Shown here piece by piece: positions 9,061-17,428 of a DNA stretch of 64,000 bases (position 1 is the first letter of the stretch; every line of letters starts with the position of its first letter). Below the pieces are notes generated by a model. That model had not been told where the DNA came from, made no database searches, and saw nothing but the letters and a program-made list of their open reading frames with translations. The translations under genes were made by a program, and so were the position numbers. Where the stretch lies: the NCBI RefSeq assembly GCF_050589625.1, contig NZ_JBNGOP010000016.1, positions 1 to 64,000 of the forward strand, in the 5' to 3' direction. Origin of the DNA: Pelagihabitans sp947500445. Its GTDB lineage: Bacteria; Bacteroidota; Bacteroidia; Flavobacteriales; Flavobacteriaceae.

Positions 9061-9701
9061 TAGTTGTTTTTTGTGATGAATCGAGCACAGGCCACGTATT
9101 TATCTTGCCAATAGGCATCGTCCAAATTTGCGATTTCTACCCCACGTGGCGAATTGGATCCGGTAAATTTTCCGTTTTGAAGGTAAATGCCCACATGGGA
9201 CACTACCTTATCCTTATGTCTTAATCGAAAGAATACCAGATCCCCCTCCTTTAGGTACTTTTGATTTTTAAAGTGGGCCTTGGTATCCATGTAAAACTGT
9301 TCTATGGATGTTCTGGGAATATCCTTCCCGTATACCTTTCTATAGATTTGTTGCACGTAGGAGGAACAGTCGACCCCGTTTCGGGTAGTGCCACCCCAAT
9401 AATAGGGTGTTCCCAGCCAGTTGTTTATGGCCGCGTATAATTTTTCGTTCTCAATGGCGGTATCTTCCACCTCCAACAGACCGGCAAATTTTTGCCTTTC
9501 TTCAGGGGTGAGATAGCTGGTTTTTTTTACTTGGGCCTTTGGTTCGATAGGCGTTACTTTCGCCGCTTTTTTCTCGTTTTCCAGCCTTTTCGATTTTTCG
9601 ATTTGCTGTTTGTAATAGGCATAATCGTTACCTCCCAATGTTTTTTTGGCACATGAGGTAAGCAACACAATAACTGGGAGAAACAACAGTTTTAATTTCA
9701 T
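9060..9701 (-). CDS. NlpC/P60 peptidoglycan hydrolase lipoprotein, first gene of the T6SS arm
   Basis: A 213-residue lipoprotein starting at ATG 9701 (MKLKLLFLPV...), which gives a clean signal peptide and lipobox LTSC with Cys17; the in-frame ATG 27 bases upstream would spoil it. The C-terminal half is an NlpC/P60 cysteine peptidase: TPYYWGGTTRNGVDCSSYVQ gives the nucleophile Cys112 and VVSHVGIYL the His169. Such enzymes cut D-Glu-DAP bonds in peptidoglycan stems. Since it leads the tssG-tssF operon, it may open the cell wall for assembly of the secretion apparatus. It occupies a place where a TssQ-type lipoprotein might be expected, but I do not assign that name. Confidence 0.85.
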   Translation of the reverse strand: MKLKLLFLPVIVLLTSCAKKTLGGNDYAYYKQQIEKSKRLENEKKAAKVTPIEPKAQVKKTSYLTPEERQKFAGLLEVEDTAIENEKLYAAINNWLGTPYYWGGTTRNGVDCSSYVQQIYRKVYGKDIPRTSIEQFYMDTKAHFKNQKYLKEGDLVFFRLRHKDKVVSHVGIYLQNGKFTGSNSPRGVEIANLDDAYWQDKYVACARFITKNN

Positions 9702-9757
9702 GAAAAGTATTGTACTTTTAAATGGCAATTTTAAGCCTCGAAAATTAGGGATTAATT

Positions 9758-10789
9758 ATGAACAATAAAAGTATTAAAACCCACTTTGACCTAAACGTAT
9801 TTCTTACTTTTTTAGTATTACTGATATGTGGTTTTGGTCTTTTTGCCTTTCGGGTAAACAGTAAGGTCGATTGTACCAATGTGGGCTTCGATGTAATTAC
9901 GAATTCGTACACCACTGAAGATTTGATCGAATTTAAAAGTATGGATGCCTCCGGAGTGGATTGGGAGTGGGATTTTGGGGATAGTGACGCCAAAGCCTAT
10001 CGTTCGGATGTGGTGCATCAGTTTAAGAAGGAAGGGACCTATGAAGTGGCCTTGAAAATGAACGGACAATGCGTAAGCTCCAAAAAAATCGTAATATCAA
10101 AACGAAAAAAATTGGTCGACCCCGAGCTGATTCCCAATATCGTTTTGCCGGAATACGTTCGCGTGGGACAAGAGGTGGTTTTTGAAAATAACTCGAGCTT
10201 TGCAAACTCGTGGCAATGGAGTTTTGGGGAAACCATGGCCATTGATGGTGACGGGCGTAAGGAGAAATACAGCTACAAGACACCAGGGGAAAAAACCATT
10301 CTGTTGGTAGTAAACGGTGACCGCAGGCACGAAGCCAAACAGCGAATTACGGTTTTACCGGAGTTGCGACAACGGCGGGAACGCAATCCGATAAGTAGGG
10401 TGGACCATATTGAAAATGTACTACAGCAAATTGACGATAAGCCCGCGGTCCAGGTAGAGGAAGAAGAGCAGGTGGCCGAGGCCCAGGCCGCGGAACGTGC
10501 GGCGCGCATTACCATAAGTTCCGACGAGATGCAGCAGTTGCTGATCGGTTATTCGGGAAGGAATGTAGATGACGTGGCCATACGAAATTATTTTTGCTAC
10601 AGTAATATACCGGTATTCAGTAGCACGGGAAAACGATTTACCGTAAGCCAATTCTTTAAAGAAATACGCGATGTTAACAAACTTGAGGTGAAACAGATAA
10701 AAATGGTAAAAGACCAAACTACCGGTTGCGTAAAAAGTATGACCATTAACATGCGTACCAAAAAAGGACTGTTTTGGAAAACGTTTTGA
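9758..10789 (+). CDS. Single-pass membrane protein with two PKD-like domains, candidate TssP-like T6SS component
   Basis: A 343-residue protein with an N-terminal membrane anchor (about residues 13-30) and a periplasmic remainder. Two PKD-type folds are visible: WEWDFGD (near residue 68) and WQWSFGET (near 151), each followed by a YxxxGxxxVxLxV pattern. An acidic Ala/Glu stretch (about 217-235) then leads to a C-terminal domain with NYFCYSNIPVFSSTGKR. It is divergent from the NlpC lipoprotein, 56 bases away, and precedes hcp. In Bacteroidota T6SS loci a periplasmic protein of this kind would belong to the TssNOPQR membrane complex; TssP is the best guess but is inferred from context only. Confidence 0.7.
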   Translation: MNNKSIKTHFDLNVFLTFLVLLICGFGLFAFRVNSKVDCTNVGFDVITNSYTTEDLIEFKSMDASGVDWEWDFGDSDAKAYRSDVVHQFKKEGTYEVALKMNGQCVSSKKIVISKRKKLVDPELIPNIVLPEYVRVGQEVVFENNSSFANSWQWSFGETMAIDGDGRKEKYSYKTPGEKTILLVVNGDRRHEAKQRITVLPELRQRRERNPISRVDHIENVLQQIDDKPAVQVEEEEQVAEAQAAERAARITISSDEMQQLLIGYSGRNVDDVAIRNYFCYSNIPVFSSTGKRFTVSQFFKEIRDVNKLEVKQIKMVKDQTTGCVKSMTINMRTKKGLFWKTF

Positions 10790-11162
10790 TCACCGTATAC
10801 ATGCAACTAAACATATCGCGATATTCTTATAACCGATAGATTTTAATATGAAAGTCGGTTAACGCAGTCCTGAACTACAAAGGCCGCCCTGAAGGGTGCT
10901 ATTTGTATTCATAACTGTACTATTTGTCTCCTAGGTTTTTTACGGGCACCACCTACACATTTATACTGCAATCCCGGGAAGGAGGGCCGGCATATGCGCT
11001 TATCTTCCAAAAAAATGTCGTTATACTGACCTAAAAAGTAAGAAAAAAAGCGTTTTGTCGAAAAAATTTGGGAAGAAGCACCTACTTTGTTAATTTTGAC
11101 CTGTCCGTTTGTGACGTTATATATATTTAATCAGGTATTATTTACCACAAAAACAATTTATT
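10790..11162. other. Intergenic region upstream of hcp
   Basis: These 373 bases have no convincing gene on either strand. The right end holds a strong Bacteroidota promoter for hcp (11067-11098) and an AT-rich leader. The left two thirds show no clear repeat or RNA structure that I can identify. Confidence 0.6.
11067..11098 (+). promoter_or_regulatory. Bacteroidota-type promoter of hcp
   Basis: TTTG at 11067-11070 (the -33 box) is separated by 20 bases from TAATTTTG at 11091-11098, an exact match to the TAnnTTTG -7 box. The start codon of hcp follows 64 bases later. Both boxes and the spacing are ideal for the flavobacterial main sigma factor, which suits a highly expressed tube protein. Confidence 0.75.
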
Positions 11163-11549
11163 ATGTCTTTTAAAGCAAAATTAAAAGTAGCAGGAAAGGA
11201 ATTTACAATCTTGCATTGTTCTTACGATTTGAATCAGGAAGTAGATCCTACGGGTCGCCCGTCTTCCGTGACAAGAGGTGGTCGTATCCATTTGACCGTT
11301 GAATCTAACGGTGAAACTGGTTTTTTTGAGTGGATGACCAACAACTTCGAAAGAAAAGATGGAACAATCGTATTTGTAAAAAGAGATACGGAAGCTACTT
11401 TGAAAGAGGTTAACTTCAAAGAAGGTTACCTTATCAAGTACAAAGAAAACTTCGACTCGAGCGGTCAAAATCCATTGACCGAAAGTTTTGTGATTTCTGC
11501 CAAGGAGCTTAGCAGCGGTGGCGGAGAGCACGTCAACGAATGGGTATAG
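11163..11549 (+). CDS. tssD: T6SS tube protein Hcp (TssD family)
   Basis: A 128-residue Bacteroidota Hcp (TssD family), which stacks as hexamers into the inner tube and is exported on firing. The start (SFKAKLKVAGKEFTILHCSY) and the segment GRPSSVTRGGRIHLTVES are signature for this family. It has its own strong promoter upstream and a strong hairpin terminator downstream, so it is probably made in excess over tssB and tssC. A second copy lies at 13573-13962 and differs at many positions. Confidence 0.93.
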   Translation: MSFKAKLKVAGKEFTILHCSYDLNQEVDPTGRPSSVTRGGRIHLTVESNGETGFFEWMTNNFERKDGTIVFVKRDTEATLKEVNFKEGYLIKYKENFDSSGQNPLTESFVISAKELSSGGGEHVNEWV

Positions 11550-11573
11550 CCTACAAATTTTATATTGTGTAGT

Positions 11574-11604
11574 AAAAGGGGACAACTTTCTGTCCCCTTT
11601 TTAC
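11574..11604 (+). terminator. Intrinsic terminator after hcp
   Basis: AAAAGGGGAC at 11574-11583 pairs perfectly with GTCCCCTTTT at 11592-11601 around an 8-base loop, and the right arm runs into Ts. It lies 25 bases past the hcp stop. It should end or attenuate the hcp transcript before tssB, explaining unequal amounts of tube and sheath. Confidence 0.8.
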
Positions 11605-11674
11605 GTTTAATGACAAATACATTACTTGTGTTTCTGTATTTTTTGATTAATTTTAAAAATTAAAACTACATTTT

Positions 11675-12127
11675 ATGGCTATAGATAACGTAGGCATCGG
11701 GGGTAACGAGGTAAAAGGAGACGCTAGTGAAGCGTTGAACGAAATACCACAGAACAGGACCTTGATCGCCGGAAAATTAACGCCCAATGCACCGGTAAAG
11801 CCCGAGGTAGTAGAGGGGTTGAATACCGTGGAGGATATTTTTGAACATTACGAACCCACCATCAAAATACCTTTCGAAGATAAGGATGGGGGTACCGTAA
11901 ACGAGGAGTTGCGTTTTGAGAACCTAGGTGATTTCGGAAAAAAGGGAATAGTGAACAACAGTGTTTTCTTGAAAGAACTTGAAATTGAAAGTGACCAATA
12001 CAAAAAAATAATCAAGCAGTTAAAAACCAATAAAATTCTTAAGGCCGCTTTGGAAGACGAAAGTGCCAAGCAATCGTTGGTGGATACTATTGATGCATTG
12101 ATCGCCGAAATTAAAAATACCAAATAA
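11675..12127 (+). CDS. tssB: T6SS contractile sheath small subunit TssB (VipA)
   Basis: A 150-residue TssB/VipA protein, one of the two sheath subunits wrapped around the Hcp tube. Visible family features are RTLIAGKLTPNAPVKPEVVE near the start, then the interaction region ending EELRFENLGDFGKKGIVNNS and a helical C-terminus ending LIAEIKN. It is followed after 18 bases by tssC, its obligatory partner. Confidence 0.88.
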   Translation: MAIDNVGIGGNEVKGDASEALNEIPQNRTLIAGKLTPNAPVKPEVVEGLNTVEDIFEHYEPTIKIPFEDKDGGTVNEELRFENLGDFGKKGIVNNSVFLKELEIESDQYKKIIKQLKTNKILKAALEDESAKQSLVDTIDALIAEIKNTK

Positions 12128-12145
12128 CTATATTCCAACATACAT

Positions 12146-13504
12146 ATGTCCAATACGCCAAATAAGCAAAAGGAGTCTCAGCTTAGTGATAAGCCTTACA
12201 TAGAACAGATTAAGGACAAGTCGGATGATCTTGCCAAGTACGGAGGTTTCGATTTGTTGGAATCCGCCATTGACAATGTGCAGAACTTAAATCCGGACCG
12301 TAAGGCGAGGAGAAAAATGTTTCTCACCGAAAATAATAAGAGCTCCGAAAGGGACGCGCTTTTAAAAATACTTTCACTGTGGTCCGATACCTTAAAATCA
12401 GGTGAAGATATCATCGATTTGGTGCAATCCGCCGATGATAAGGCAAAACAGTCCCAAGAGGTACTTACAAAGAACTTAAAGACCGCCTTGGACGAGACTA
12501 GGGAATTGGAAACGTCCTATCGTTCAGTAGCCTTGTTCTTCAAGAATACCGATATGGCCTCCTTGAAGAACATTTCAGTAATCAATGCCGAAATGGACCA
12601 ATTGACCGATTTGGACAATACCCGTTTCTTTGACCATGTACGGGAAGAGCTGGTTTCCAAATACGATCGTTTGGATTTAAGGGAGAACTATTCCCTGATG
12701 GTGTTACCGGGATATTTGGGGTCAAAATCGGTTGTGGACAAATGGGCCAAATTGGCACACGACAACAAGGTTACCCTAGTTACCGACTTTGCCCATTTGG
12801 ACGAGCCGGACGATGTAATGGAAATGTTCGAGGCCGCGAATTTGGCCAGTGGCGATATGTACCTGTCCAACACCATAATGACCTGTAACTGGCTGGTCGG
12901 CCGTGGAAAACACGAAGAAGTAGGAGAGGACGACGATGTGCACGTGCCACCTTCGGGAGCATTGGCCGGTAAAATATATAAGACCCTTATGTCTCAGGTA
13001 ACCGCCGGTAAAAAGCATGGTGGTTTAAGTGAGGTAGATGGTGTTCGTTTTGAACTTCGTAAAAGCGAAATAGCCAATTTGGAGAACCTGGGGCTTGTTC
13101 CCATGGTCAACGAATATGGAAAAGTAATGGCATTTTCCGCCAAAACCTTGTTCAACGGCGATAACTTGGGATTACAGACCTATTCCGTAGTGCGTGTTTT
13201 TGATTATGTAACAAAAGTCTTGATGGATTTCTTGAATAGAAGGGCTTTTGAAAACTTCAATGCGAAGACGAGAAAAGAAATTCAAAACCAGATCGTACGG
13301 TTTTTAGACGATATCTGCGGTCCTGATAAACTGATCGAAAATTTTGAGATTCGAAGGTTCGAGCAGGACATCAACCAAAAAGATAGGATTTTCTTGGACG
13401 TACGTTTGAAACCCTACTTTCCCGCCAAAAACTTTTTGATATCCATGGATGGTCAAAAAGGGGACGAAGGTGCCGAATGGGATACCGATTACAAACAGGC
13501 ATAA
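12146..13504 (+). CDS. tssC: T6SS contractile sheath large subunit TssC (VipB)
   Basis: A 452-residue TssC/VipB protein, the main sheath subunit that contracts with TssB and is taken apart by ClpV. Features include an N-terminal helical region, an LMVLPGYLGSK-like segment in the middle, and a C-terminal gp18-like part with the sheath-forming PYFPAKNFLISMDGQKGD. The size is slightly below the proteobacterial average and normal for Bacteroidota. It forms a clear operon with tssB (18-base gap) and precedes the second hcp by 68 bases. Confidence 0.9.
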   Translation: MSNTPNKQKESQLSDKPYIEQIKDKSDDLAKYGGFDLLESAIDNVQNLNPDRKARRKMFLTENNKSSERDALLKILSLWSDTLKSGEDIIDLVQSADDKAKQSQEVLTKNLKTALDETRELETSYRSVALFFKNTDMASLKNISVINAEMDQLTDLDNTRFFDHVREELVSKYDRLDLRENYSLMVLPGYLGSKSVVDKWAKLAHDNKVTLVTDFAHLDEPDDVMEMFEAANLASGDMYLSNTIMTCNWLVGRGKHEEVGEDDDVHVPPSGALAGKIYKTLMSQVTAGKKHGGLSEVDGVRFELRKSEIANLENLGLVPMVNEYGKVMAFSAKTLFNGDNLGLQTYSVVRVFDYVTKVLMDFLNRRAFENFNAKTRKEIQNQIVRFLDDICGPDKLIENFEIRRFEQDINQKDRIFLDVRLKPYFPAKNFLISMDGQKGDEGAEWDTDYKQA

Positions 13505-13572
13505 GAAGTTTGCCGTAGTAGCGTTTTGTCTGGATTGACGCACCATTAAAGAATTTAAACCCATACACCCGA

Positions 13573-13962
13573 ATGTCTTTTTTAGCAAAACTCATTGTTG
13601 ATGGGCACGACTATAACGTGCTCCATTGTACCTATAATTTTGAACAACCGATGGATGGAACCGGAAAACCTTCCGGCAAGCCGTTGGGCGGCAGAATAAT
13701 GGTGACCATAGAATCCCAGGGAAAGTTCGATCTGTTTCATTGGATGGCTTCCCCGGACCAAACGAAGGATGGTAGCATTATCTTTTTCAAGAGAGATGCC
13801 ATGAGCCAATTACAGCGTGTAGATTTCACAAAGGCGTATTGCGTAAGCTTGGAGGAAGAATTCGATGCAATTGATGATGTGCCCATGCAAAAGCGATTGG
13901 TGATTTCCGCCAAATCGGTCAAAATCGGGGACATGAGTTTTGAGAACAGTTGGGGCGATTAA
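13573..13962 (+). CDS. tssD: Second Hcp (TssD family) next to a candidate effector
   Basis: A 129-residue TssD family protein, a paralogue of the hcp at 11163. It keeps the family layout (start SFLAKLIVDGHDYNVLHC; GKPSGKPLGGRIMVTIESQG; C-terminal VISAKSVK) but differs widely in sequence. Its stop is 82 bases before a candidate effector gene. In T6SS biology extra Hcp copies often carry or match particular effectors inside the tube, so it may be a dedicated carrier for the product of 14045-15046; this is inference from gene order. Confidence 0.88.
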   Translation: MSFLAKLIVDGHDYNVLHCTYNFEQPMDGTGKPSGKPLGGRIMVTIESQGKFDLFHWMASPDQTKDGSIIFFKRDAMSQLQRVDFTKAYCVSLEEEFDAIDDVPMQKRLVISAKSVKIGDMSFENSWGD

Positions 13963-14044
13963 TTTTTTTCGGAACGGAGTCCCTTTTCTTCAAAATGGGG
14001 CAGAATTCCTTCAGTAGTTTCTAATGTCAGTAATTTTGTAGCAT

Positions 14045-15046
14045 ATGGCGAGCATAGAAGAGTTAAAATTACGACATGATATGAAACGATGCCTCCGCAG
14101 GGCAAAAGCTTCTATGCGAAATTCTATCAAGGACGCTGAGGACAGTAACAAGTTGTTCTCCAAAAAAGAGGTTGCAAAAAAATTACAAGCTTCCCTAAAA
14201 AAGTCCATTCGTCAAGTACATGCGGCCAATAGCGTTTCAAAGCGTGTAAGAAGCGCTGGTGGTGTAGATTCCGATTTTGGTTCCGACTTTAAGGGTTTTG
14301 AAGGCCTATCCATTGAATTTCCCATATTGATCAATGGCAAAGTCAGTGACGATAGTGAACGAGGTGACGATTCGTATTGGAACAATGACTTATTGGCGAC
14401 GATTTCCCGTGAAACGGGATATGGCTATGAGGATTTCAAATATGTGGACGGTGATCATGGAATGTGGTCAAAATCACGAAAAAACGCCGGTACTGCCAAG
14501 GGAAAATCAGATGCCTTAGCGGTTTGGGAAAAAATGAAAGGGTACCGGGACGATAACGGTAGGGTGACCGAACAGTTGCAATTTTTTACCCATAGCCGGG
14601 GTTCCGTTTTTGGAGCGGCCTATATGGAATCTTTAAAAAAGGAGGTCGCGGTTTTGGCGAAGAGCGAAGGCATCGATTTTGCCTATAATGTAGAGGATAT
14701 GATCGTGTATTCCGTTAACATGGGACCACACCAGTCCAATAGCCTAAACTATCCCGAAAGCGGTGCGGTAAACGTGAACGTAAGCCATTTTAAAGATATC
14801 CTTTCGGGGAACGATGCCAAAGGAGATGTGATCAATATACACTCCAATGCCATTGATGATTCCGACGACGTCATTCTTGAACATGGAAACGGTACGTTCA
14901 CGGAAGAACTGGAAGGAATCCTTGAAATTCTGGAGAATAACGATACCGCTAAGCTCAACCAGCTGATCGAACTGTACAAGGAAATTGAGCGAACAACGAA
15001 AAAAACCTCTAGAATTGATACCGGTTCGGGGCTGTGGGTAAAATAA
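14045..15046 (+). CDS. Candidate T6SS effector with alpha/beta-hydrolase (lipase-like) signature
   Basis: A 333-residue protein without signal peptide or membrane helix. Residues 1-72 are strongly basic and helical. The second half has a nucleophile-elbow-like motif, QFFTHSRGSVFGAAY (Ser184 in HSRG; the usual first Gly of GxSxG is Thr), followed by a strand, VEDMIVYSVNMGP, and acid/His candidates such as Asp251, His266 and His280. Together these suggest an alpha/beta-hydrolase, perhaps a lipase or esterase. It directly follows the second hcp and is followed 6 bases later by a small membrane protein, the classic effector-immunity order. I do not recognise a named family; the function is inferred. 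Confidence 0.55.
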   Translation: MASIEELKLRHDMKRCLRRAKASMRNSIKDAEDSNKLFSKKEVAKKLQASLKKSIRQVHAANSVSKRVRSAGGVDSDFGSDFKGFEGLSIEFPILINGKVSDDSERGDDSYWNNDLLATISRETGYGYEDFKYVDGDHGMWSKSRKNAGTAKGKSDALAVWEKMKGYRDDNGRVTEQLQFFTHSRGSVFGAAYMESLKKEVAVLAKSEGIDFAYNVEDMIVYSVNMGPHQSNSLNYPESGAVNVNVSHFKDILSGNDAKGDVINIHSNAIDDSDDVILEHGNGTFTEELEGILEILENNDTAKLNQLIELYKEIERTTKKTSRIDTGSGLWVK

Positions 15047-15052
15047 GGGAGT

Positions 15053-15331
15053 ATGACAGAGGACCAAATGTACCTTTTGGGAAGTGTTCTCCTTCTGCTT
15101 GTTCTTATCGCACTTTCCTACCGTTCTAACCGGAGGTTCGGACGAATCAATACCATCGTTTTCATTATATATGCAACCTTCATTACCGTAATGGGACTGA
15201 ACTATTCCGAACATGGCAAAGCCCTTGTTTGGCTTTTCTTTGGATTATTCTTTTTGGCGGTCCACATCGCAGTAGTCAGTACCCATTTAATCCAATACTA
15301 TCGTAAGAAAAGGGAACGCGAACGAAATTGA
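15053..15331 (+). CDS. Small three-helix membrane protein, candidate immunity protein
   Basis: A 92-residue protein with three hydrophobic helices (about residues 6-22, 32-50 and 57-77) and a very basic C-terminal tail (YYRKKRERERN). It starts 6 bases after the candidate effector, so the two are almost certainly cotranslated. An inner-membrane immunity protein would fit an effector that attacks membrane lipid. No family is recognised, and immunity is inferred from position and size. Confidence 0.5.
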   Translation: MTEDQMYLLGSVLLLLVLIALSYRSNRRFGRINTIVFIIYATFITVMGLNYSEHGKALVWLFFGLFFLAVHIAVVSTHLIQYYRKKRERERN

Positions 15332-15597
15332 TATCGCTTTATAGGGTCCAGGAGAAAAACGAATACCTTCTTCAATCGCCTTCCTTAATCGAAGCGTTTA
15401 CAATTTTATCCTGGGAAAAGTATTGATACGGTTTTGGAACGCAAGATTTTAGTGAATTGTAGTTTAAATCCTCCAAAAACTTCCTTTTACCGATTAATTG
15501 GAGGTTTCTTTCGATGAGATTGATATTTTTGTACTATGGCATGGATAATGTTTATGCAAAGTATGCGTTTAACATAGAAAGTCAAGATACTCCACTA

Positions 15598-16641
15598 ATG
15601 AAGTTGGTTTCCGTTGTTTTTTATACGATTATTACTTTTCTCCTTTTTGCGGTTTCACCGATACAGGGTCAGGCCCCGATACGTATCGCCACAAACGAAA
15701 ACGTAACGGTAACCCTTTTCTTTCCTTCGAATGTGGAAAAGGTAATTCCGCCGGCGGTAAACTTTAAATTCGAATACGAGCCAAATTCCAATTTGGGCCT
15801 ATTAAAAGGAAGGAAAGGTAATACCAGTAACTTGACCGTGATTACCCAAGATGGTCTTATTTTTTCCTTTGCGTTAAAGTATGATCAAGACGTTGAAGTG
15901 TTCAATTATGTTTTGCAGCCCGACCAGTCTATTGGAAACACAAAGGTAGTCTCCCGGGGTAATGACTCGGAGGCACCGAAAAATGAAAGAACACCGAAAA
16001 AGGAAAGTACACCGGAAAAAGAAACCACAACGGATGCTACATCTGCACCCAATACCGCCCCAACGGTAAACAAACCGCCGGCGGTATTGGTTCAAAAAGG
16101 ACCGGTCACGGATGACCCGGTACTTGGGGATACCTTGGTAGGAGAAGATACTTCTTCTAACACTAACGATACCTATATCCCAAAACCTGTAGGTGGGGAA
16201 GGAGATATGTACGATGTTGACCGAGAAGAATATTATCGCTTGTTTTGCGAAAACAATTATCTACAAAAAACCATTTTTAAAAGAAGTTTCAGACAGAACA
16301 AAAAAATTGTGCTAAAGCTCAATAACATTTTAGTAGATCGGGAAGATATTTACTTTGTACTTCAAATAGAGAACAATTCAAAAAAGGAATATGCCGTTAA
16401 TGGATTAAGTTTTTTTAGAGAATCGGGAATAGGCGATCTACAAAAAATATTAACTCCACGTTACAAATTCAATTTACAGCAAATTATTGATCCCGAGAGC
16501 ATTAATGAGCTCGTTTATGTTTTTAAAAAATTTAGGATCAGTAGTAAGGAGCAAATTCATGTTGTACTTGATGAAGTTGATGACAATAGGATGGTAAGAC
16601 TTCCGTTAGACTATAAACACGTAAATTTTCCGTCAAATTGA
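15598..16641 (+). CDS. TraN-like protein (Bacteroides conjugative transposon TraN, DUF4138)
   Basis: A 347-residue exported protein. The ATG at 15598 (MKLVSVVFYTIITFLLF...) gives a signal peptide with cleavage near IQGQAP; a longer frame from 15514 is less likely. The mature start (IRIATNENVTVTLFFPSNVE) and C-terminal part (RLFCENNYLQKT; DREDIYFVLQIENNSKKEY) closely resemble TraN of Bacteroides conjugative transposons, a VirB9-like outer-membrane-complex protein. Between them is a linker rich in Pro, Thr, Lys and Glu (about residues 125-175) that looks longer than usual. No traG, traJ, mobilisation or integrase gene is in the window. It overlaps the next gene by 4 bases. Confidence 0.75.
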   Translation: MKLVSVVFYTIITFLLFAVSPIQGQAPIRIATNENVTVTLFFPSNVEKVIPPAVNFKFEYEPNSNLGLLKGRKGNTSNLTVITQDGLIFSFALKYDQDVEVFNYVLQPDQSIGNTKVVSRGNDSEAPKNERTPKKESTPEKETTTDATSAPNTAPTVNKPPAVLVQKGPVTDDPVLGDTLVGEDTSSNTNDTYIPKPVGGEGDMYDVDREEYYRLFCENNYLQKTIFKRSFRQNKKIVLKLNNILVDREDIYFVLQIENNSKKEYAVNGLSFFRESGIGDLQKILTPRYKFNLQQIIDPESINELVYVFKKFRISSKEQIHVVLDEVDDNRMVRLPLDYKHVNFPSN

Positions 16642-17177
16642 AGTACAGGCTTTTCTTAATTCTCGTTATTGTGATAGGGGCCCTAGGAACGGCCCAAAGC
16701 TATACCAACACTTTTTCTGCAAGTGGGGGGATTTTTGGCGATGGGTATGGTGGGGAATTGGCCTACAATACCAATTTAAGTGAGAATACGTTCACGCAAC
16801 TCGCATTGAATGTCACATTAACGAATTATACTTCGGGTACCACCCAAATTCCGTATTCCAGCTACACGGCCAGCTATTCGTTTTTTTTAACGATATATAG
16901 CAGAAACCGAAAAATGCAGGCGCTGTCGATAGGTGCAGGGGCATTGGCGGGTTACGAAGCGGTAAATGGCGGTAATTCGGAGATAACCAATGTGGTATCG
17001 GTGCTCGGGGAGAGCAGTTTTATTTATGGTGGCGTACTTTCTGCAGATTTGGATATCATCATCAGTGAGCATATCTCCCTGGTATTAAAAACTTCACAGT
17101 TTTATCACGTGAATAGTGATTTTGGCAACTTTACCAATTACTCCGGTATCGGTCTGCGTTACTATTTTAATCTGTAA
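16638..17177 (+). CDS. TraO-like outer-membrane protein (conjugative transposon TraO)
   Basis: A 179-residue protein starting with TTG at 16638 inside the stop of the upstream gene (ATTGA overlap). It has a signal peptide ending near GTAQS, then alternating beta strands and a terminal aromatic strand (SGIGLRYYFNL), suggesting a small beta-barrel. The central part (SYSFFLTIYSRNRKMQALSI, AGYEAVNGGNSE, SFIYGGVLSADLDIIISEHI) follows the TraO family of Bacteroides conjugative transposons. Together with the TraN-like gene it keeps the traN-traO order known from those elements. Confidence 0.72.
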   Translation: MKYRLFLILVIVIGALGTAQSYTNTFSASGGIFGDGYGGELAYNTNLSENTFTQLALNVTLTNYTSGTTQIPYSSYTASYSFFLTIYSRNRKMQALSIGAGALAGYEAVNGGNSEITNVVSVLGESSFIYGGVLSADLDIIISEHISLVLKTSQFYHVNSDFGNFTNYSGIGLRYYFNL

Positions 17178-17428
17178 TACGGAAAAAGGTATCTGCCTAC
17201 CTTAAAACTTTTGTGTTTCAGTCTTGTTCCGTACATCTTTTATTCCATTTTTTTTGTAGCTCCTTTCAAGTGCGCTGCGGTTCGTCGTTGATTTTGAAAT
17301 TTAAACGGAATAGTAAAAAGGATCCTTATCGATTACTTTCGTGATTCGTGGCCTTTCGTTACCTTTCGGGTCCTTAAAAAGGGTGGCCACGGTCGCTCGG
17401 ACCAAATCAACATAGGTATCGTTAGACA

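Noticed and set aside
9060..9701. Naming the NlpC/P60 lipoprotein TssQ
   Set aside because: Its place and lipobox fit, but I recall TssQ as a small lipoprotein without a peptidase domain, so the name is not supported.
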